Positions 14,352-19,788 of a DNA stretch of 19,788 nt are shown piece after piece (position 1 is the first letter of the stretch; every line of letters starts with the position of its first letter). The notes beneath the pieces are model-generated. The model saw only the letters and a list, made by a program, of their open reading frames with translations, was not told where the DNA came from and searched no databases. A program made the translations under genes and the position numbers. The stretch covers positions 1 through 19,788 of the forward strand of contig NZ_URHZ01000092.1 in NCBI RefSeq assembly GCF_900547735.1, in the 5' to 3' direction. The stretch comes from an uncultured Clostridium sp. Its GTDB lineage: Bacteria > Bacillota > Clostridia > Lachnospirales > Lachnospiraceae.

Positions 14352-14648
14352 GGGAAGGTTGTCGGCCGGACCATGGCCTGCGGCTGCCGGCTGTTCTCAT
14401 GCTCAGGGGGGAGGGCTCTTGTCGCTGCCACTACTTGCATATGACTGGGTGGAGGGATTTATGGTATTATGGCATGTTGCCGTTTTAGTGGGTTTTATTA
14501 AGGGCTTATGATGTGATTTTAATTGTATTTCGCGTCGCAAATCTCATGATTTTCTGTCAAAAAAACACGTGAAAACGCCTTCTGGTATGCATTCGGCGTG
14601 AGTGTTGGCGGGCTGTTACAGTTATTTCGATAAATTCTTTGAAATCCC
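14352..14648. other. Non-coding region upstream of the BMP operon
   Basis: No convincing gene. A 74-codon frame at 14287-14511 begins inside the structured element, has no ribosome site and low-complexity content, so I leave it out. Small inverted repeats are present (GCCGG with CCGGC around 14364-14392; ACGCC with GGCGT around 14574-14600). No purine-riboswitch signature is seen. Confidence 0.4.
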
Positions 14649-14677
14649 TTGCAAATTTTACAAGAAAATGTAATAAT
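14649..14677 (+). promoter_or_regulatory. Probable promoter of the BMP ABC operon
   Basis: TTGCAA (14649-14654), 17-base spacer, AATAAT (14672-14677) with an extended TG at 14669-14670. TTACA-N6-TGTAA (14658-14662 with 14669-14673) is a small dyad over the -10. A perfect TTGACA at 14687-14692 has no matching -10 before the gene. Confidence 0.55.
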
Positions 14678-14722
14678 TGTTCCGTATTGACATTCATTTA
14701 TCTTAAATGAGGAGGAAAGAAA

Positions 14723-15937
14723 ATGAAAAAAGTATTAAGCGTGGTACTGTCCGCAGCCATGGCACTTTCTCTCTGTACAGGATGTTCATCTTCATCCGGC
14801 AAAGAGACAACCGCTGCACAGACCGAAGCCGCTGCATCTGAGGCAGCAGGAGAGACTGCTGAAGCAGGCGAAGAGACAGAAGCAAAGGCAGCAGAGGGCG
14901 TTATGCCGGCAGTTGCTAAGGAAGACCTGAAGGTTGGCGTAATCCATATCGGAAACCCGGCAGACGGTTCCGGTTACTCTTATGCACATGATCTTGGTAT
15001 CGTTGCTATGCAGAAGGCGGTAGGCCTGGATGACAGCCAGATTATCCGTAAGAACAATGTAGCCGATGATGATCAGACTGCAATTGAGACAGCCATGAGA
15101 GAGTGCGTGGAAGAGGGATGTCAGGTTATCTTCGCCACAAGCTGGGGATACATGGATGCATGTGAAGCTCTTGCAGAAGAGTTCCCGGATGTAGTTTTCT
15201 CACACGGCACAGGATATAAATCCAACGGCGTTAACTTCAACAACTATTTTGGAAGAATTTACCAGTCCAGATATTTATCCGGTATTGCGGCAGGCCTTAA
15301 GACAGAGTCCAACAAGATTGGTTACGTTGGCGCCTGGGGCAAGGACAATGCAGAGGTTACAGGCGGATGCAACGCATTTGCAATGGGCGTTTACTCTGTA
15401 AATCCCGACGCAACCGTTTACATCAAAACAACCAACAGCTGGTATGATCCGGAAGGTGAGAAGCAGGCTGCGGTTGCTTTAATCAACGAAGGCTGTGACG
15501 TAATCGGACAGCATTGCGATACACCGAACCCACAGCTTGCTGCTGAGGAAAACGGCGTATTCGGCGTTGGTTATAACTCCGATATGAGCAAAGATGCTCC
15601 TAAGGCAGTTCTTACTTCCACTGTTTGGGACTGGGGCGCATACTATACGACGGCAGTTCAGAGCCTTGTTGACGGAACATGGACAGGCGAGAACTACTTC
15701 GGCGGCTTAAAAGAAGGCCTTGTAGACCTGGCTCCATTATCTGATCTTTGTGCAGAAGGTACAGCAGAGAAGATCGAAGAAGCAAAAGCCAAGATCGTTT
15801 CCGGCGAATGGGATGTATTTGACGGCGTAATCGAGTGCAACGACGGAACAACCGTAGGCACAGAGGGCGAGCATATGTCGGATGCTGATATCACAGGAAA
15901 CATTCACTGGTATTTTAAGAACGTTGTTGAGAAATAA
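14723..15937 (+). CDS. BMP-family substrate-binding lipoprotein of an ABC importer
   Basis: 404 residues; GAGGAGGAAAG directly upstream. Lipoprotein signal: MKKVLSVVLSAAMALSLCTGC with lipidation at Cys21; the residue at -3 is Cys rather than the usual Leu. Residues 22-60 are an Ala/Glu/Ser/Thr-rich tether. The basic-membrane-protein (PnrA/BmpA-like) domain runs from about residue 68 (LKVGVIHIGNPADGSGYSYAHDLG) to the end. The family binds purine nucleosides in characterised members; riboflavin or nucleobase binders also exist. The first loop here (NPADGSGYSYAHD) resembles the subgroup with a GxxHDxG ending more than the DKSFNQ form of the classical nucleoside binders, so the ligand is uncertain. 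It heads a four-gene operon. Confidence 0.93.
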   Translation: MKKVLSVVLSAAMALSLCTGCSSSSGKETTAAQTEAAASEAAGETAEAGEETEAKAAEGVMPAVAKEDLKVGVIHIGNPADGSGYSYAHDLGIVAMQKAVGLDDSQIIRKNNVADDDQTAIETAMRECVEEGCQVIFATSWGYMDACEALAEEFPDVVFSHGTGYKSNGVNFNNYFGRIYQSRYLSGIAAGLKTESNKIGYVGAWGKDNAEVTGGCNAFAMGVYSVNPDATVYIKTTNSWYDPEGEKQAAVALINEGCDVIGQHCDTPNPQLAAEENGVFGVGYNSDMSKDAPKAVLTSTVWDWGAYYTTAVQSLVDGTWTGENYFGGLKEGLVDLAPLSDLCAEGTAEKIEEAKAKIVSGEWDVFDGVIECNDGTTVGTEGEHMSDADITGNIHWYFKNVVEK

Positions 15938-15939
15938 TA

Positions 15940-15966
15940 GTAACTGTCAGGTATTTTCACAGTTAC
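15940..15966 (+). other. Small hairpin after the BMP gene
   Basis: GTAACTGT (15940-15947) pairs perfectly with ACAGTTAC (15959-15966) across an 11-base loop, three bases after the stop codon. No T-run; may protect the 3' end of the upstream message. Confidence 0.5.
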
Positions 15967-15995
15967 AGCAATGTTACAATACAGGCTGAGAGATG

Positions 15996-16051
15996 AGGGA
16001 TGCTTAAAAATGGTGAATTACATAAATTCTCATTTTACGGCATCCCTTTTT
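15996..16051 (+). terminator. Attenuator-type terminator between BMP and ATPase genes
   Basis: AGGGATGC (15996-16003) pairs with GCATCCCT (16040-16047) followed by T residues to 16051. A second stem inside (AAAATG 16007-16012 with CATTTT 16031-16036, then GAATT with AATTC) extends it. It would lower transcription of the ATPase and permease genes relative to the binding protein. Confidence 0.75.
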
Positions 16052-16079
16052 GACGCCGTACAAATCACGAGGTGAAGAT

Positions 16080-17621
16080 ATGACAGAACAGTATGCCATT
16101 GAGTGCAGACAGATTACAAAGGTATTCGGAAGTGTGGTCGCCAATGATAAGATCGACCTGTCGGTGAAGTATGGGGAAATCATGGCTCTCCTGGGAGAGA
16201 ACGGTTCCGGCAAGACAACACTTATGAATATGATTTCCGGCATCTATCATCCGGACTCCGGATCGATTCTGGTGGGCGGAAAAGAAGTGGCGATCAATTC
16301 GCCTGTGGATTCCAGAAACCTGGGGATTGGAATGATTCATCAGCATTTCAAACTGGTGGATGTATTCAGCGCGATGGATAACATTGTACTTGGGACCAGC
16401 GGAAAGCGGCTGGGAAGAAAAGCTTTAAAAGAGAAGATTGAGCAGATCAGCCAGTCTTTTGGACTCGAAATTGAACCTGAAAAGAAGATTTTCGATATGT
16501 CCGTCAGCGAGAAGCAGACGGTGGAAATTTTAAAGGTATTATATAGAGGCGCCCAGATTTTGATTCTGGACGAGCCGACTGCGGTACTGACCCCGCAGGA
16601 GACGGATAAATTATTTGCCATTCTCCGCAAGATGAAGGAGCAGGGCTGCGCTATTATCATTATCACACACAAACTGCATGAGGTGCTTTCCATCAGCGAC
16701 CGTGTGACGATCCTGAGAAAGGGACAGAGCATTGAAACGGTCAATACGGCCGAGTGTAATGAAAAGAAGCTGACGGAGCTGATGGTCGGCCGTCCGGTGA
16801 CATTGAATATCGAGCGTCCGGAGATGGAGAAACGGGAGCCGATTCTAAAGGTCGTTGATTTGACCGTGGATAAGAGCGACGGCTCCATGGCCCTTGACGA
16901 CGTATCCTTTGAGATTAAAACAGGGGAAATACTGGGCGTGGCCGGAGTGGCGGGCAGCGGGCAGAAAGAACTCTGCGAGACACTGACGGGCCTGATGGCG
17001 GCAAAACAGGGAGCCATTCTTTATCATAAAGAAAATATTGTGGGAAAGACGCCCGCAGAGATTATCAAGCTGGGAATCAGCATGAGCTTTGTCCCCGAGG
17101 ACAGGCTCGGCATGGGACTGGTAGCTTCCATGGGCATGGTGGACAACATGCTGCTGAAGTCCTATACGGATGGAAAAGGGCCTTTTGTGGAGCGTAAACC
17201 GGCCAGGGAGCTGGCACAGAAGCTGGTGGATAAGCTGGGAATCGTGACTCCGGGCGTGGATACGCCGGTCCGGCTGATGTCGGGAGGCAATGTGCAGAAG
17301 GTGCTTCTCGGACGTGAGATTGAGTCCAGCCCCCAGGTGCTGATTACGGCCTATCCGGTGCGCGGACTTGATATCAATTCATCCTATACGATCTATGATT
17401 TATTAAATGAACAGAAGAAAAAGGGCGTAGCCGTCATTTATATCGGTGAAGATCTGGACGTGCTCCTGGAGCTGTCCGACCGTATCATGGTACTCTGCCA
17501 CGGTCAGGTAACGGGAGTTGTCGATGCCAAACACGTGACCAAGGAGCAGATTGGACTGATGATGACAGGCACTGAGGCGGCCGAGGCCCTGAAAGGGTCG
17601 GAAGAGGAGGAAAAAGCATGA
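16080..17621 (+). CDS. ABC transporter ATPase with two nucleotide-binding domains (BMP/nucleoside type)
   Basis: 513 residues from ATG 16080 with ACGAGGTGA upstream; a TTG at 16050 in the same frame lies in the attenuator's T-run and is rejected. N-terminal ATPase domain: Walker A GENGSGKT (39-46), Q-loop in IGMIHQHF, signature MSVSEKQTVEI (a weak form of LSVGxxQ), Walker B ILILDEPTAVL, switch His in IITHKLHEV. C-terminal domain: degenerate Walker A (GVAGVAGSGQKEL), signature LMSGGNVQKV, Walker B region VLITAYPVRGLD lacking the usual Glu. One active and one degenerate site is the norm for the sugar/nucleoside (RbsA, YufO-like) subgroup. It drives uptake together with the two permeases and shares a 4-base ATGA overlap with the next gene. 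Confidence 0.95.
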   Translation: MTEQYAIECRQITKVFGSVVANDKIDLSVKYGEIMALLGENGSGKTTLMNMISGIYHPDSGSILVGGKEVAINSPVDSRNLGIGMIHQHFKLVDVFSAMDNIVLGTSGKRLGRKALKEKIEQISQSFGLEIEPEKKIFDMSVSEKQTVEILKVLYRGAQILILDEPTAVLTPQETDKLFAILRKMKEQGCAIIIITHKLHEVLSISDRVTILRKGQSIETVNTAECNEKKLTELMVGRPVTLNIERPEMEKREPILKVVDLTVDKSDGSMALDDVSFEIKTGEILGVAGVAGSGQKELCETLTGLMAAKQGAILYHKENIVGKTPAEIIKLGISMSFVPEDRLGMGLVASMGMVDNMLLKSYTDGKGPFVERKPARELAQKLVDKLGIVTPGVDTPVRLMSGGNVQKVLLGREIESSPQVLITAYPVRGLDINSSYTIYDLLNEQKKKGVAVIYIGEDLDVLLELSDRIMVLCHGQVTGVVDAKHVTKEQIGLMMTGTEAAEALKGSEEEEKA

Positions 17622-18694
17622 AAGAGCCGTTGATCCGTGTAGTGAAAAAAGCGGAGCTGGGCAGCAGGGAGACGTTTATCCTGCGTCTGGAAGCGATTCT
17701 GCTGGCGCTTGTGGCCGGTGGGCTTTTTATTCTGATAATCGGACAGAATCCATTTGTTATTTATAAAACAATTATCACGGGAGCGCTCCGGAGCCAGATG
17801 GCGATCCAGGCTACGGTAAAGATTGCGATTCCGCTGCTGATTGCATCACTCGGCGTAACGCTGGCATTCAAGATGAAATTCTGGAATATCGGCGCGGAGG
17901 GCCAGATTATCGCAGGCGGTATCTGCGCCTCCTATTTTGCCCTGTTCCATTCGGGATGGAACCACTGGGTTCTGGTTATCGTTATGTTTATCGCAGGAGC
18001 CGTGGGAGGCGGCCTGTGGGGACTGATCCCGGCATGGTTCAAGACGAAATACGATACGAATGAGACTTTATTTACGCTGATGTTAAACTATATCGCCCTG
18101 AATATCATCGTATTCCTGAGAGAGGGTCCATGGCGCGATCCAGGTTCCCAGGGATATGCAAAGATTGCCAGATTCGATAAGAATGCGGCTCTCGACAAGG
18201 TGTTCGGAATCCAGTTCGGCTGGATTATCGCACTGGCGCTGGTTGTGCTGGTACTTATCTATATGAAGTATTCCAAACAGGGATACGAGATTGGCGTTGT
18301 GGGAGAGAGCCAGGAGACGGCGCGGTATGCGGGAATGAACGTGAAAAAAGTCGTTCTTCGCACGATGTTCCTCTCCGGCGCAGTGTGCGGTATCGGAGGA
18401 ATGGTCCAGGCGGCCGGTTCCGACGTGACACTGACGACGGCGGTGGCCGGAGGCGTCGGATTTACGGCAATCATCGTGGCATGGCTGGCACAGCTCAATC
18501 CGCCGGCAATTCTCATTGTCACAATTCTGTTCAGTATTCTGGAAAAGGGAAGCAGCGTGGTCCAGTCCTCCTTCGGACTGTCGTCCGACAGCGCGGATGT
18601 TCTTCAGGGAGTAATCCTGTTCTTTATTCTGGGCTGCGAACTGTTTATACGTTATAAATTTGTTTTACGGGGGAAAGGAGGCGCCAGGGCATGA
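17618..18694 (+). CDS. ABC transporter permease (BMP/nucleoside type), first subunit
   Basis: 358 residues, overlapping the ATPase stop by ATGA. About nine to ten hydrophobic segments, the first at roughly 27-42. The family signature FWNIGAEGQ at 88-96 identifies the branched-chain/ribose-type permease fold (BPD_transp_2), and the length fits the longer of the two permeases in YufP/YufQ-like pairs. It forms the membrane channel as a heterodimer with the product of the next gene, and the loop around VVGESQETARYAGMNVKK is probably the ATPase-coupling helix. The stop overlaps the next start (ATGA), so the two are translationally coupled, as expected for subunits needed one to one. Confidence 0.94.
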   Translation: MKEPLIRVVKKAELGSRETFILRLEAILLALVAGGLFILIIGQNPFVIYKTIITGALRSQMAIQATVKIAIPLLIASLGVTLAFKMKFWNIGAEGQIIAGGICASYFALFHSGWNHWVLVIVMFIAGAVGGGLWGLIPAWFKTKYDTNETLFTLMLNYIALNIIVFLREGPWRDPGSQGYAKIARFDKNAALDKVFGIQFGWIIALALVVLVLIYMKYSKQGYEIGVVGESQETARYAGMNVKKVVLRTMFLSGAVCGIGGMVQAAGSDVTLTTAVAGGVGFTAIIVAWLAQLNPPAILIVTILFSILEKGSSVVQSSFGLSSDSADVLQGVILFFILGCELFIRYKFVLRGKGGARA

Positions 18695-19653
18695 ATAGTG
18701 AAATCTTAATTAAATTTCTTGTGGCTGCAGTACTTGCTGGAACACCATTCCTCTTCGGAACGGTCGGCGAGATTCTGAGCGAAAAAGTGGGCCATCTGAA
18801 CCTTGGTGTGGAAGGTATGATGTCCCTCGGAGCCTGTGCCGGATTCATGGCCGGCTATATTACGGATAATTTCCTGGTTGCAGTCCTGGCTTCGGCGGCG
18901 GCGGGAATGTTAGGCGCCCTGATTTACGGCGTGCTGACCGTTACTTTCATGGCAAACCAGAACGTAACGGGTCTTACGATGACGATTTTCGGAGTCGGGC
19001 TTTCCAACTTTATCGGCGTGTTCATGCTGGAACGTTCCGATGGAGGCACCTTAAAGCTTCCGGACACGATCACATCCCAGATGAGAAATATCCATATCCC
19101 GGGACTGAGCGACATTCCGGTGTTGGGAGAGCTTCTGTTTTCCTATAATCCGTTTGTTTACCTGGGACTGGTTATCGCCATAGCAGCCAGCATCTATCTG
19201 TACAAAACCCAGATGGGACTGAATGTGCAGGCAATCGGCGAGAATCCCGGAGCAGCCGACGCGGCCGGAATTGAGGTTACAAAATGGCGTTATATCAACA
19301 TCCTGCTTTCCGGCGCTATCTGCGGAATCGGCGGCGCTTACTGTTCCATGATCATCAACAGCGGCGTATGGCTGAGGGACAGCGTGGGCGGCCTTGGATG
19401 GATTTCCGTGGCCCTTGTAATCTTCGCTTCCTGGAAACCGGTCAATGTTATCTACGGTTCCTTCATTTTCGGCGCGCTCAGGGTGCTGAAATATTACGTT
19501 CCAAAGAACACCTATGCAATACCGACGGCATTTTTCGACGCACTTCCGTTCCTGATTACGGCGCTCGTGCTTGTTATCTCTTCCATGAGAAAGAGTAAGG
19601 GCGGGCATATCCCGGCACATCTGGGTATGAATTACTTCAGGGAAGAGCGGTAA
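18691..19653 (+). CDS. ABC transporter permease (BMP/nucleoside type), second subunit
   Basis: 320 residues, overlapping the previous stop by ATGA, with GGAAAGGAGG about ten bases before the start. About eight to nine hydrophobic segments. HLNLGVEGMM (35-44) is the counterpart of the NIGAEGQ motif in the first permease, and AIGENPGAADAAGIEVTK matches the coupling-loop position. Shorter than its partner, as is usual. It pairs with the first permease and the double ATPase. It is the last gene of the operon; I see no clear terminator in the 30 bases before the repeat-like sequence at the window end. Confidence 0.94.
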   Translation: MNSEILIKFLVAAVLAGTPFLFGTVGEILSEKVGHLNLGVEGMMSLGACAGFMAGYITDNFLVAVLASAAAGMLGALIYGVLTVTFMANQNVTGLTMTIFGVGLSNFIGVFMLERSDGGTLKLPDTITSQMRNIHIPGLSDIPVLGELLFSYNPFVYLGLVIAIAASIYLYKTQMGLNVQAIGENPGAADAAGIEVTKWRYINILLSGAICGIGGAYCSMIINSGVWLRDSVGGLGWISVALVIFASWKPVNVIYGSFIFGALRVLKYYVPKNTYAIPTAFFDALPFLITALVLVISSMRKSKGGHIPAHLGMNYFREER

Positions 19654-19685
19654 GGGAAAAAGAGCGGCAGGAGAAATTAAATACT

Positions 19686-19788
19686 AGAGCGTGTTTGAAA
19701 ATCCATTCCCGCCATCTGCACGCCCCACTTCGTGGCATATTTGGGCCCAATTCAGTCAGCGTAGCCCACTACGCCTTCTTCATTGGAC
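19686..19788. mobile_element. Possible end of a dispersed repeat or insertion element (partial)
   Basis: The text begins CTAGAGCGTGTTTGAAAA, a type of end seen on insertion-like repeats in Firmicutes by my recollection. It then carries compact dyads: CCAC-TTC-GTGG near 19719-19733, a perfect TTGGGCCCAA (19741-19750) and GCGTAG-CCCA-CTACGC (19759-19774). No reading frame with a ribosome site is visible. It is cut by the window edge, so identity is unproven. Confidence 0.35.

Noticed and set aside
14287..14511. 74-codon frame on the plus strand
   Set aside because: It starts within the structured element, lacks a ribosome site and resembles no protein I know.
14687..14692. TTGACA as -35 of the BMP operon
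   Set aside because: The position 17 bases downstream falls in the ribosome site and no -10 is present.
14490..14722. Purine riboswitch upstream of the nucleoside-type ABC operon
   Set aside because: The conserved loop and junction sequences of the purine aptamer are not found.

Overview
The window reads like a chromosomal segment of a gut-type Clostridia member. Lachnospiraceae (Clostridium cluster XIVa relatives) is my best guess, from moderate GC, strong GGAGG ribosome sites, choline-binding-like cell-wall repeats and a basic-membrane-protein (BMP) ABC operon. I name no species.

Layout. (1) 1-5010 is a cell-surface locus. It holds a 5'-truncated, very acidic cell-wall-repeat protein (+), a secreted protein with an unknown N-terminal domain, a Gly/Ser linker and C-terminal cell-wall repeats (+), and a complete paralogue of the first protein on the opposite strand. 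(2) 5221-8402 is a divergent marR / ftsH pair. Its intergenic region carries two facing promoters, a palindrome centred between them, and a degenerate 21-nt repeat array in the presumed marR leader. (3) 8532-14086 is a probable catabolic operon: a binuclear-metal amidohydrolase, an ion-transporter-superfamily permease and a C69-type Ntn peptidase, followed by a LysR regulator. (4) 14087-14722 is non-coding. It contains a G-tract cluster and a ~207-nt element of nested, mostly perfect stems plus possible alternative pairings, the most unusual feature seen. (5) 14723-19653 is a complete BMP-type ABC uptake operon (lipoprotein, double ATPase, two permeases), with a terminator-like attenuator after the lipoprotein gene. 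(6) 19686-19788 looks like the start of a dispersed repeat or insertion element running off the window.

How the genes may work together. The surface proteins probably attach non-covalently to wall polymers. MarR probably controls itself and an FtsH membrane protease from one shared operator. In the catabolic cluster the permease would import a small amide or peptide-like substrate, the amidohydrolase would open or deacylate it, and the peptidase would cleave the product, with LysR sensing an intermediate; this pathway is inference. The ABC operon most likely imports purine nucleosides or a related compound.
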